64,000 nt of DNA, taken from Porphyra umbilicalis (taxonomy: Eukaryota > Rhodophyta > Bangiophyceae > Bangiales > Bangiaceae). Positions 1 to 9,504 of the stretch are shown here, piece by piece (within the stretch, counting starts at the first letter, position 1; each line of letters opens with the position of its first letter). The DNA lies in NCBI GenBank assembly GCA_002049455.2, contig KV918958.1, forward strand, positions 1 to 64,000, read 5' to 3'. The notes beneath the pieces are model-generated. The model was given only the letters and a program-made list of their open reading frames with translations. It was not told the DNA's origin and searched no databases. Position numbers and translations under genes: made by a program.

Positions 1-414
1 CCGCCCTGTCTCCTGGTGCGGTGACCAATGGAGCTGCCCAACGCTGCAATGGTCGCCAGCCGGGCGGCACATCGCCGCGCCTCCCGCGGCGGCTCCGCCG
101 TGGCCCTGGCGTTTACCTCGCAGTCGGCGCCGTGGCGGGGCGGGCAGGGTTGATAAGGCCCCCGCGCCCGCGTGTGTTTCGTTCCCGCTCCCATTCCCGG
201 GACCGTACGTGGGGCGCTGACGGTGTTGGGGGTGTGGGCGTTACCCTACTTCCGCTCTCCCAGTCCGTCTGGCTCGGCCGCTCCCACCGAACCCCTCCGC
301 CACCCGACCTGCTCGCGTCCTTCTCTGCTGGTCGCCGCTTCGCGGCATCCTGGTGGTGCGGCGTGTGTCGCTCTCTATTTTTTCCCTCTCCCTGGCCCCC
401 TACTCCCCCGCACC
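1..414. other. Upstream region of the malectin-domain gene
   Basis: GC-rich sequence before the first supported gene. The last 100 bases before the start codon at 415 are rich in C and T (blocks of CCCTC and TTTCCC), like the leaders of other genes here. No upstream coding region, convincing TATA box or repeat was recognised. Confidence 0.4.
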
Positions 415-1614
415 ATGGCTCGCCGTACCCACTGGCAGAGCGGGCGGCGGTCCCCCCCGCGGCCACTCCTGCGGTGGACGCTCGTCCTAGCCGCAGGCCT
501 GGTGGTCCTCGCCGGCCGCGCCTCCCGTGCAGCCGCCGACGGCCCGCAGATGAAGACCTTCTTCAAGGTCAACCTGGGCGGCGACGCGTCGGGCGACTTT
601 CTCGCCGAATCGTCGGTTATTGACATGGAGGACTTCCCCCGCCTCCGCACCATGACGGCGCCGATTGCCAAGACGGACAACCCCGACGTGTTCCGCACGC
701 AGCGCTTTGGGCGGTCGGAGAATGTCATGTTCCGCATCCCCGTCCCCGACGGCGTCTACTCGGTGACGCTGCTGTTTGCAGAGACGTGGGAGGGCGCCTG
801 CCGCGTCGGCGGCCGCGTCTTTGACGTGCTCCTCGGCACGCCGCAGACGGGCCTCAAGTTGGCCGTCCAAAACTTTGACATCTTTCGCGAGGCGGGCGGC
901 TTCACCGCCTTTGGCAAACGCTTTGACGCGGTGCCGTCGGCCGAGGGCATCCTCGTCGTCCTCCAGCCGGTCGTGCAAAACCCACAGATTGCGGGGTTCA
1001 TTGTGGAGGGCTTCCCGCTGCCCCGCCCAGACGGCGCGCCGCCGCAGCCGGTGGGGATGCCCGCCGAGGCGGCGCCGGCCTTCCAGGGCGTGGGCGTGGT
1101 GGGCATTGGCGACACCTCGGGCGGGGGGGGGGGGGGGGGCGGCGGCGGTGGCGGCGGCGGCGGCGGCGGCGAGGCGCCGCCCGCCGACCGTGGCGCGCAG
1201 GGCGGGGGCTTTGGCGGCGGGGACCCGTCCATGGGTGGCGGCGCCGGCGACGCGTCTGCCGGCGGCAACGGGGGTCCCGGCTATGGCGGTGGCGGTGGTG
1301 GCGGGTTTGGTGGTGGCGGTGGTGGAGGGTTTGGTGGTGGCGACGCCGGGGGGGGGGCGCCCCAGGGCGGCGGCGGCGGCGGTGGCTATGGCGGCGGCGA
1401 TGCCAATGGCGGCGGTGGCGGTGGGATGTATGGGGGTGGCGACGCCGGGGGGCCCCCACCCCAGGGCAGTGGCGGTGGCGGGGGGGGTGGCGGTGGCTAC
1501 CGGCGGCTGCTCGAGTACCGCGAGCGCCCGTCTGGCATCGACCTCGCCGCCGACCACGAGGACAACTTGGAGGTCCCGCGCCCGTTGGAGGGGGCCCGCA
1601 ACCATTACGGTTAA
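415..1614 (+). CDS. Secreted malectin-domain protein with glycine-rich tail
   Basis: A 399-residue protein. The ATG at 415 is chosen because it is preceded by CACC and opens directly into an Arg-rich n-region followed by a hydrophobic stretch (LVLAAGLVVLAG, about residues 23-34) and Ala-Ala-Ala, a classic signal peptide. Residues ~48-200 match the malectin fold: FFKVNLGGDASGDF, FRTQRFG, a run VPDGVYSVTLLFAETW, GGRVFDVLLG, and a closing NPQIAGFIVEGF. Malectin domains bind carbohydrate (diglucose in animals, cell-wall glycans in plant receptor kinases). Residues ~235-365 are almost pure Gly with Tyr, Phe, Asp and Met spacers, followed by a charged tail (RRLLEYRERP). There is no kinase domain or membrane anchor. 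Role inferred: a secreted wall or matrix glycan-binding protein whose Gly-rich part is structural. The tail contains a 17-nt G run (1123-1139), so its exact frame is less certain, although it stays open to the TAA at 1612. Confidence 0.8.
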   Translation: MARRTHWQSGRRSPPRPLLRWTLVLAAGLVVLAGRASRAAADGPQMKTFFKVNLGGDASGDFLAESSVIDMEDFPRLRTMTAPIAKTDNPDVFRTQRFGRSENVMFRIPVPDGVYSVTLLFAETWEGACRVGGRVFDVLLGTPQTGLKLAVQNFDIFREAGGFTAFGKRFDAVPSAEGILVVLQPVVQNPQIAGFIVEGFPLPRPDGAPPQPVGMPAEAAPAFQGVGVVGIGDTSGGGGGGGGGGGGGGGGGEAPPADRGAQGGGFGGGDPSMGGGAGDASAGGNGGPGYGGGGGGGFGGGGGGGFGGGDAGGGAPQGGGGGGGYGGGDANGGGGGGMYGGGDAGGPPPQGSGGGGGGGGGYRRLLEYRERPSGIDLAADHEDNLEVPRPLEGARNHYG

Positions 1615-2583
1615 GCCTCTGGGCGGGGGCAGGCGTGGGGGGACTGGCGTCGGGGCGGTAGTAGGGGCCGCCGCCTCTCTGCCGTCTATCCGTTCCACTC
1701 CGCTGCGGTCTGTCCCGGCCGCCCCGCCGCCGCCGTCCCAGCCTCTCCGTCTCCACCCTATCCTGCCGCTCTCCGGCTGCCGGTTGGTGGGGTGGTAGGC
1801 GCTATCCGTGATGGACTGTCCGGTGGACACCTTGGCGTGGTGTTCAAGGTCGGCTTTGGTGGGGTGTCGCGGACGACCGCGGTGGGGTGCCCGTGATCGG
1901 CCGCGGCGGATTGTTTGCAATGGTGGGTGGCGGCGGCTTGGCGTGGTGGGCCTTGGCCCGAGCGTTGTTGGCCTTGGATCAGACGTGGCGTGGGTGGTTG
2001 AGTGGGCGCTCGTTGTGCTCTATGCAACGAGACAGGTGCGGAGGCGGCGGTGTGCACTGCGTTGGGGGCGTGTAGGTTGTACAGAGGTGCGCTTTCGCTT
2101 TTGCAATGCTGGTGAGGTGCTTGACGCGTGGTGTACCGCCGAGGGCTCGACTGACGGGCGGTGCCCAGGGCCGGAGCGAAAGGTTGTGGGGGCGCGGTCG
2201 TGCATGCGCACTGTGTCGGCCGCGCCGCGTACCAGGCTGGTGGCCGGAGGACTGCTCCGATGTTTGACTGTCGATGCATGGAACGTCAAGACGGGATGGC
2301 ACCCACACCGTTGCAATGAGCGACGTCCCGACATGGTGGCGCCAATGACACCGCAATCTACAGTCTCGTAATACGAATGCCTGGTGTCATCCAGGCAAGC
2401 ACCAGTTGGCCAGGAGGGTAGCAGTCGACATGCAGGCACAGCAGGACGCTGCCACCCACAGTTTTCGCGTGCGTGTACATACATACACTTTTGACTTTGG
2501 TGTTAGAGCTACCTCCCCCCCGCCGCCACCCCTCGCAACCCCCGCGAAAAAGTACGAACAACGCACGCGCACCTACAGCCTTC
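1615..2583. other. Intergenic, no gene seen
   Basis: Region between the malectin gene and the TauE/SafE gene, so it holds the two convergent 3' ends. Several open frames exist on both strands, but they lack recognisable domains and reflect the composition. No repeat or RNA gene recognised. Confidence 0.5.
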
Positions 2584-3951
2584 TCAGGACGTCAGCAGCC
2601 GGACGCCCATCGTCAGGCACACGAGCAGCACAACGTTCTTAAACGCTGCCGGGTCCAGTTTGCTGCCGAGCCACTTGCCCGCGACAATCCCGACAATCAC
2701 CATCGGCAGCGAGTAGATGACAAAGTCCGACACGTAAAAGTCGGCCGCCCGCCCCGAGAAGATGTCCCACCCAATGACCAGCAGCGAGTTGACCGACACG
2801 ACGGTCAGGATGTTGCGCTTAAAGTCCCCATTCCCCGGCGTCCACTCCGCCGCCTGCGCGTGGACGACCAGCGGCGGGCCCGCAATGTCAAAGGCGCCGC
2901 CAAAGGCGCCCGCCAGGGCGCCAAGGGCAATGGCACCCGGCTTGGTGCCAAGCACACGGGGCACCTTGACGCCGGTCAAGGAGTAGACGACAAAGCCAAA
3001 AATGACGGCGCCGAGGGCGCGGAGCGCGAGCGATGGGTCGACCGACTCAAAGAGCACCGCGCCAATGGGGGTTGCAATCGTCGACGCAATGAGCAGCGGC
3101 GCCAGCTCCCGCCACTTGACCTTGTTAATCTCGGGAAGGACCAGCGACCAGCCAACGATGCCGCCAAGCACCGCCGCCACCGGCTGCAGGTCGTTAAAGA
3201 TCGACGAGTGGGCAATCCAGTCCATCTGGGAGAGCACCCCAACCGACACGATGGCAAAGCCAAAGCCCGTCAGCGCCTGGATAAACGCCGAGACGCCGAG
3301 CGCCAAGGCCACCCCCGCTCGTGGGCCGTCGATAAAGTTCTTAAAGGCGCCCACCGCCGACGCGCCCGCGTCCGACAGGCTCGTCCGCACCGTCGTCTCG
3401 GCCAGGGGCACCGCCGGGTCAACGGCCAGCGTCTCGGGGATCGGCATGTGCTCCATCACCCCAGCGGGGAGGCCGCCGTTGGCGTAGGTGAAAGCCAGGG
3501 CCGTGGCGGCGAGTGCGGTAACCGCCGCTATCTGCTTCTTTGGGCCGGAAATACCCGCGAGGAAGCCACCCCCGGCCACCACGCCCACGTCAGCGTCGCC
3601 ATTCGTCAGCTCGGAGGGGGTGGTTGCGTCAGCGGGCGTCACGCCGTCCGACGCCACGTCACCGTTTGACACCCCGTTGGCGGAGGCAGTCACCGACTCG
3701 GCCACAGCAACCGCGTCCTTGGCGGCCGCGTCCGCCGTCGAGTCCCTCGACTCATCGCCCGCCGCCATGCAGGCCGGCACGGCCGTAGTCCGCCGGGTGG
3801 GGAGGGCACCCGCACCGCCCTGCGTAACTCGCTGCCGGCGCAGACATAGGCGGCGCCTCGTCAAGCCATGGTGGAAGGTGGCAGCCGACACTGTCGCAGC
3901 GAAAGCGACCGTCGCTCGTGGAGGTCCGCCATGGGCACACCGCACCAGCAT
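2584..3951 (-). CDS. TauE/SafE-family membrane anion exporter, probably plastid
   Basis: A 455-residue protein of the TauE/SafE (DUF81) permease family, which exports sulfite, sulfonates or related organic anions. The first ~65 residues are rich in Ala, Arg, Thr and His with almost no acid. They end at VPAC before MAAGD, which looks like a stromal-processing site, so a plastid (or mitochondrial) transit peptide is likely. A low-complexity acidic/Ala linker follows (to ~130). Eight to nine hydrophobic segments then run from ~136 to the C-terminus. The family signature is visible twice: FIQALTGFGFAIVSVG near residue 220 and GAFGGAFDIAGPPLVVHAQA near 345, the two half-repeats of the fold. The start at 3951 is the first ATG and gives the transit-like leader; the ATG at MAAGD would give a shorter form. 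Substrate cannot be read from sequence. Neighbours are unrelated. Confidence 0.82.
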   Translation of the reverse strand: MLVRCAHGGPPRATVAFAATVSAATFHHGLTRRRLCLRRQRVTQGGAGALPTRRTTAVPACMAAGDESRDSTADAAAKDAVAVAESVTASANGVSNGDVASDGVTPADATTPSELTNGDADVGVVAGGGFLAGISGPKKQIAAVTALAATALAFTYANGGLPAGVMEHMPIPETLAVDPAVPLAETTVRTSLSDAGASAVGAFKNFIDGPRAGVALALGVSAFIQALTGFGFAIVSVGVLSQMDWIAHSSIFNDLQPVAAVLGGIVGWSLVLPEINKVKWRELAPLLIASTIATPIGAVLFESVDPSLALRALGAVIFGFVVYSLTGVKVPRVLGTKPGAIALGALAGAFGGAFDIAGPPLVVHAQAAEWTPGNGDFKRNILTVVSVNSLLVIGWDIFSGRAADFYVSDFVIYSLPMVIVGIVAGKWLGSKLDPAAFKNVVLLVCLTMGVRLLTS

Positions 3952-5502
3952 GGTGAACGCAGCAGACGGCTTTGGAATTTGAAGGGGTGCAGGTGCGGTA
4001 GGGCTGCAGGCGGCGATGGGAGACAGTGGATCTCGTCACGGCCAGTCGGACAGCTCGCGGTGGGGGGGGGGGGGGAAGAGACAGTGGGAGTTGGCCGCCT
4101 AGGGTGGGAGCGCGGAACAGCAGGAGGCGTTGAGTGAAAGGAGAGGATGAGCAGCACGTGCAACCGGTTGGCGGCTCACCACAAGGAGTGCAAGTGCGGG
4201 TGGGATGGGAAAGGAGCAGGTTCCAGTGGGGGAGGGATGGCGCCGAGCAGCGAGGAGATTGTGGTGAGAACCCGACGAGGCGCAAGCGAGGAGTTCCGCA
4301 CGGAGCGTGACTGTGAGGTGCGACGGCCACCTCGTGGCAGGCACGTGACCCAGTCGTCGGCCGCGCCACTAGCAAGGACGCTCGCCAGCCCACCTGCAAG
4401 CGTGACGACGCAAGAACAACAGGTCACCCCAGCAGCTGGTGGGTGTGGGGCTACCGCGTGACCAACGGAAACAACCCAAGGGGGGGCGAGGGGGACAGTG
4501 GGAGACCTGGCGAGCGCGACCGAGCAGACAAGAAAGAGACAAAAGGAGCAGGGCGTGTGGGTAGGACAGCACGAAGCGTGCGGATTGCACGCAGCCGACC
4601 TGCGGCGGAGCTGGCGAAGCGAGGGGGCAAGTCTTGCAACTCCAACCGTTGGTGGCTGCATGGGAGCTCCGCCGCCGTTGTCCTCGCGAGTGCCGCAGCC
4701 GCCCACAGAACCGCCATTGGCCCAGTGGGGTTGCGCGACGCCTCATAATGGACGGCTGTGGGTGGCTCATTCCAACCGTCCATATCTCGCCGGGCTCAGC
4801 AGATTTTAGACTTGATCCAGAAAGTACATTTCATTTCAACGTGCTCCCCATTGCATTGTGACACGTAATAGTTGATCAGGTTGAGCTTGCTGATCGGCCA
4901 CGATGCATCCCAGCATCCGCACCGCTGAGCGATAGACACGTCCTGTTTGCCGAGTCGTCGCCGTTACTCGTCCTCGAGCCGCGCCTCGCGGTTCGGTCGC
5001 TGCTGCCGCTGCCAGAGCCACGGCCCGGGCGGGAAGCTGTCGTGGCGTCGTTGCTGCCCGGGATGGACCCCCGGCGCCGTGGCAAGGATGGGGGTCCACG
5101 CCGCGTCTGACCCGCCGCGTACGTTTGGGATAGTGCGCCGATGTGGGCTCCCAGTGGGTGGGTGCTCCGCCCCCAGGCCTCAGACACTCTCTGATCGGCA
5201 ATGGACGGGACATCTTCGCGTCATCGCGAGGCCCGGTGTTTGAGATGAGCCGCGTGGCCCGTGGCGCACGCCTACGAACGCTAACAGCTGGCCACGCGCA
5301 TTGTCCGGGTGTCCCGCCTCGTGGCGAGCGACGGGGCGTGCCCGCACCAGCGGCCGCGCAAGGTGGGCAGGGATGGTCTGAGACCACAGCCCGGGCGTTG
5401 GCGCTGGGGGCGCCCGCTGCCGCACCCGTGCCGTTGTCCGTGTACCCGTGCCGTTGTCGGTGCGCCCATGCGTCGGCCGCCGCACCATCAGCCCGCCGCG
5501 GG
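3952..5502. other. Intergenic between TauE/SafE and cupin genes
   Basis: Contains the upstream region of the minus-strand transporter and the distal promoter of the plus-strand cupin. A 14-nt poly-G (4062-4075) is present. Open frames on both strands show no domains. An AT-richer pocket at 4800-4890 holds no recognised feature. Confidence 0.45.
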
Positions 5503-5508
5503 TATAAA
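5503..5508 (+). promoter_or_regulatory. TATA box of germin-like gene 1
   Basis: A TATAAA in an otherwise GC-rich region (GGGTATAAAGAG), 179 bases before the cupin start codon. The inverted paralogue has a TATATA at nearly the same distance from its start (about 174 bases), which supports this as the core promoter. It is followed by a pyrimidine-rich leader with CCTCACCACCCTCACC-like repeats. The transcription start is not visible directly. Confidence 0.6.
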
Positions 5509-5686
5509 GAGTGGCTTCCCTACCTCCTCTACTCCTCCCTCACCACCCTCACCATCCAAAGCAGCAGCAGTCACCCGCACCCACAACCAGCCTCACCCTT
5601 CCCCACCCTCCCCGTGGGCGCCACCCCCCGCTCCCGCTCCAACCACACGGGCGCCGACGGTCCCCCACCCACCCCCACTCCTCACA

Positions 5687-6409
5687 ATGGCTACCACCCG
5701 CTCGGTCGTCCGCGTCGCCGGCGCCACGCTCCTCGCCACCGCCCTCCTCGCCGCCACCCCCGCTGGTGCCATCTCGGCCGCAAACCTCGCGCGGCTGCGC
5801 CAAGACTCGCAGTTCACCACCGAGGAGAACCTGCGCGCCAACTTTGACGCCGAGGACTTTTCCGTCGCCATTGCCGACATCACGCCGACGACCACCCCCC
5901 AGGGCGCCATCGTGTCTGGGGGCCTGGAGAACCTGGCGGTGTTTGGGCTGTCGTCGGTCGACAGCTCCTTCACGCGCTTCACCCTCCAGCCGGGGGCGCA
6001 CAACCTGGCGCACACCCACCCGACGGCGTCCGAGACGCTGTTTAGCATTTCGGGCACCATGGACGTGTTTTTCGTCGAGGCCAACGAGACGCCGCGGCTC
6101 GTGCAGTCGGTGCTCGGCCCCGAGTCGGTGACGGTCTTCCCCGAGGGCCTCATCCACGGGGAGCGGTGCATCTCGGACGAGCCGTGCGAGTTTATCAGCT
6201 TCTTCAACACGGGCGACCCGGGGGTGGTGACGGTGTCGGAGCGCTTCTGCGACCTCAACGACGAGGCGCGGGCGGCGGGGCTGTTCCTGCCGCAGGATCA
6301 GGTCAACGCCATCTGCAATGGGCTCGGGGACAACCCGGCGCCCAACCAGCCCGAGAACGGCCAGCGGGTGCTCAACGACGATGCCATCAACACGGTCAGC
6401 GGCAACTGA
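5687..6409 (+). CDS. Secreted germin-like cupin, copy 1
   Basis: A 240-residue protein with signal peptide MATTRSVVRVAGATLLATAL, cleavage likely after TPAGA. The mature part is one beta-barrel cupin. Motif 1 fits germin spacing exactly: G, 5 residues, HTH, 4 residues, E, 6 residues, G (from GAHNLAHTH to SISG, residues ~105-125), giving two His and the Glu of the metal site. Motif 2 is VFPEGLIHGE (~146-155), with the third His. Germins bind manganese and act as oxalate oxidase or superoxide dismutase, but many are storage or wall proteins, so activity is not assigned. The C-terminus carries four or five Cys (RCISDEPCE, RFCDLN, AICNG), possibly disulphide-bonded. The start is the ATG 179 bases downstream of a TATA box. 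It is convergent with the near-identical copy at 8492-9325 and ends in a short DDAINTVSGN tail. Confidence 0.88.
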   Translation: MATTRSVVRVAGATLLATALLAATPAGAISAANLARLRQDSQFTTEENLRANFDAEDFSVAIADITPTTTPQGAIVSGGLENLAVFGLSSVDSSFTRFTLQPGAHNLAHTHPTASETLFSISGTMDVFFVEANETPRLVQSVLGPESVTVFPEGLIHGERCISDEPCEFISFFNTGDPGVVTVSERFCDLNDEARAAGLFLPQDQVNAICNGLGDNPAPNQPENGQRVLNDDAINTVSGN

Positions 6410-8491
6410 GGTGGCCAAGGATGGAGGGGTGGCCGATACGGCTGGCGGCCAACGTGGCTGTAACGGCGGGGCGCCGCCACGACCTTGTACAGGCGTGGCG
6501 CCTCGCGAGGTGCCTCGAGCGCGCCTTGTGCGACGCGCTTTGTTTGGTGCCTTTTTTGTTTGTATGCGTTTGTTTGCTGTTTGTTCATAGGGACGGTGGA
6601 CCGCGGTGGGTCCCCTTGTATAGCGTAAACCGCGGATCGACTGTTGTCAACTGTGTTCGTTTGTGCTTGGGGTGTTCTCCACAACAGCGGCTGACGCAAC
6701 CGCTGAGACAATGACGGACCAGGCGGGTGCGGTCACGCCAGCGCCGCGTTTGGATACCATCCGCCTGCACCTACCCGTGGGGACGACCCCCTGTTCAGGT
6801 ATCGGCAACCAGACACACGTTCTCTGGCATGGGATGGCAGGGAGTCTGCGACGTGGGTATCCCATCCGTGCCATGTCACAGGCAGCTTTCTGCACTCGAC
6901 CAAACCGTCCGTCTCTCGCAACGCCTCTCCTCCCCCGCCGGTCCAACCAACGCTCGCGGCCCCACCAGCCGACACGCGATGCACCCCAAAGGCGTGATCC
7001 GTCTCACGGTGCGCGACCGTGCCGACCACACCAACGCACACGGTGGGCGCCTTTGCCCCCCCCGCCCTCCCAGCGCCCGTGGCGGTGCCGCCTCGGCCGA
7101 GGCCAACCGTTCCCGCCCCCGCCCGTGCGCCTCCACCGCCTGCCGCCGCAGCCGCCGGCAGCGCACAACGCCAAGCCCCCCCCCAACCCCCCATCGCCCC
7201 CCCCCCCCCCCCCTCCCCAGGCCGTCCACCCCCACCGGCGCGGCGGCGCCCGCGAGCGCGGGCGCCCCCGCCGGTCGCGCGCGGGCGCGCGCGCGGCCCG
7301 ACCGGGGAAAAGGCGGCGCCCGTCGAGCACCGCCGCCGCCGTCGTCACCGACGACGAGGTCGACTGGGGCGCGAGCGCCAGCCGCACGGGCGGCGGCACC
7401 GCCGCCGCGCGGTCGGCGGGGAGCGCCCCAATGGCCACCACGGCGGCGGCGTGGACGACTGCGACCGTGGCGTGGGGGCAGAGGCTGCGCCGCCGCCGCG
7501 GCGGCGGAGTGGCTGCCACGGCGCCGTTGGCGGGGGGGGGGGGCGCCATGGCGGCGCAAGCGCGTGTGGGGGGGGGGGGGGGGGGGGGGGGCACCAGCAG
7601 CTGCCGACACTTCGCTTGGAGCGTGGTGGGGGGAGGGGCTGGGGGGGGGGGGGGGGGAAGCTTGGCGGCAGCAGAGCGCTCGCGCGGGTGCCCAGTCGGG
7701 AGAGGTGCAGCGTGGCCGTCGTCGGCGGTCGCCAGCGCTCGCCCACCCGTCGCGCCGTGCGGGGCTGCGGGCGGGCCGCCTCGAGGGCGGCGCGCTGCTG
7801 CCCGCGGCGCGGCCCCGAGCGGCGAGGACCCCGCGGCAGCCGCATCCGCATGATCCGGCACCCCAACGCTGCTCATCCCCGCCCGCCCTGAGCGCCGACC
7901 GCCGGTGGTCGGTCCGAGTGCGAGCGCACGCCCCCCGGGGGCTCCGGGCAGACCCGACCGACGCGCACAAGTCGGCCAACCCCCACTCGCGTGGTCCCAG
8001 CATCCCGCAGGCATGCAAATGCGTCAGCTTTGGACGTTCAAAAGCATTGTCTCGTCCGCCATTCTGCCAAAACCACCTGCTATACGGGTGCTGGCTCGTA
8101 CAGTACAGCCAGGAGGAGGAAGCGCCATGGATGGCGCTTCTTTCGTTGCCTTCCATCAGGGACCATTGGCCTCAGTCCGCACACGAGATCAAAGTCATCG
8201 TCTTGATCCGAGCCGGATACGGGATATGGTGTACGATCGCGCGACCCGTATCATTGTCTATACATCCGGGCACCACGACCACACTACAAAAAGGAGGCGT
8301 GTAAAACGCACGCCAGACAAAGGAGAAAAGAACATTGGACGAAGAGGTCCTCGCCGCAGCCGAGCAAAATGTGCACACCAGGCCCCGTCAGGCCTGGCTC
8401 TCGGCGGCCGCTCTCGCGACAAGCTGCGCTCGCCCGAGTACCAACCGACGGCCGTTGGCGTCTGCAGACGCCCCACCGTCACGCGCTCCGT
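6410..8491. other. Intergenic between the convergent cupins, low-complexity
   Basis: About 2 kb between the two cupin stop codons. The middle (7000-7900) is extremely G/C-rich with G runs of 24 nt (7568-7591) and 17 nt (7641-7657) and a C run near 7199-7212. Frames over 250 codons are open on both strands because the sequence nearly lacks A and T, giving Pro/Arg/Ala/Gly-rich translations without a recognisable domain. I do not call a gene, but a highly biased one cannot be excluded. Confidence 0.45.
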
Positions 8492-9325
8492 CTAGCTGCG
8501 GCGGCTGCGGCGGCCGCGGCCCCGCGAGCGGCCGTTGTTGCCCCGGCGGTTGCGCCGGTTGTTGTTGCGCCGTGCCGGCGTCGGCGTCGGCGTCGGCGTC
8601 GCCTGCGCGGCCAGGACGGCCGGTGCGGGGCCGTCGTTGAGCACCCGCTGGCCGTTCTCGGGCTGGTTGGGCGCCGGGTTGTCCCCGAGCCCGTTGCAGA
8701 TGGCGTTGACCTGGTCCTGCGGAAGGAACAGCCCCGCCGCCCGCGCCTCTTCGTTGAGGTCGCAGAAGCGCTCCGACACCGTCACCACCCCCGGGTCGCC
8801 CGTGTTGAAGAAGCTGATAAACTCGCACGGCTCGTCCGAGATGCACCGCTCCCCGTGGATGAGGCCCTCGGGGAAGACCGTCACCGACTCGGGGCCGAGC
8901 ACCGACTGCACGAGCCGCGGCGTCTCGTTGGCCTCGACGAAAAACACGTCCATGGTGCCCGAAATGCTAAACAGCGTCTCGGACGCCGTCGGGTGGGTGT
9001 GCGCCAGGTTGTGCGCCCCCGGCTGGAGGGTGAAGCGCGTGAAGGAGCTGTCGACCGACGACAGCCCAAACACCGCCAGGTTCTCCAGGCCCCCAGACAC
9101 GATGGCGCCCTGGGGGGTGGTCGTCGGCGTGATGTCGGCAATGGCGACGGAAAAGTCCTCGGCGTCAAAGTTGGCGCGCAGGTTCTCCTCGGTGGTGAAT
9201 TGGGAGTCTTGGCGGAGGCGCGCGAGGTTCTCGGACGTGATGGCACCGGCGGGAGTGGCGGCGAGGAGGGCAGTGGCGAGGAGGGTGGCGCCAGCAACGC
9301 GCACGGCGTTCCGCGGAGTGGCCAT
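8492..9325 (-). CDS. Secreted germin-like cupin, copy 2, with basic tail
   Basis: A 277-residue paralogue of the cupin at 5687-6409. The ATG at 9325 matches the copy-1 start and gives signal peptide MATPRNAVRVAGATLLATAL. From about residue 40 to 228 the two proteins are nearly identical (one clear change, CDLNEE for CDLNDE). Silent positions are also almost all the same, so duplication or gene conversion is recent. All metal-ligand motifs are kept (HTHPTASE, VFPEGLIH). Similarity stops at QRVLND: copy 1 ends ten residues later, whereas this copy adds GPAPAVLAAQA, four Thr-Pro repeats and a strongly basic end rich in Arg, Asn and Gly, encoded partly by a 6-nt repeat (8578-8604). The tail might tether the protein to anionic wall polysaccharide; that is inference. 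TATA box at 9498-9504. Confidence 0.87.
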   Translation of the reverse strand: MATPRNAVRVAGATLLATALLAATPAGAITSENLARLRQDSQFTTEENLRANFDAEDFSVAIADITPTTTPQGAIVSGGLENLAVFGLSSVDSSFTRFTLQPGAHNLAHTHPTASETLFSISGTMDVFFVEANETPRLVQSVLGPESVTVFPEGLIHGERCISDEPCEFISFFNTGDPGVVTVSERFCDLNEEARAAGLFLPQDQVNAICNGLGDNPAPNQPENGQRVLNDGPAPAVLAAQATPTPTPTPARRNNNRRNRRGNNGRSRGRGRRSRRS

Positions 9326-9497
9326 GATGAGGTGGGGGCTGGGCAAGCGGCTGCAGGTCAAAATGTTAGTGGTAGGCGAGAGAAGAGACGCGTGCAAGGT
9401 AGGTGCGTTGGAGGGGAGGCGTCTGGTGAGTAGTGCTGAAGGCGTGTGTTGCTGTGATGGAGCAAACTGGTGCCCGACTGCCCGCCCCTGTCCACCT

Positions 9498-9504
9498 CTA
9501 TATA
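9498..9504 (-). promoter_or_regulatory. TATA box of germin-like gene 2
   Basis: Reads TATATAG on the minus strand, about 174 bases before the ATG at 9325. Position and spacing mirror the TATAAA of the other cupin gene. Confidence 0.55.

Noticed and set aside
6727-8304. A 525-codon plus-strand open frame between the cupins
   Set aside because: The antisense strand is equally open, the product is Pro/Arg/Gly/Ala-rich with no domain, and the sequence contains G runs up to 24 nt. Openness follows from lack of A/T.
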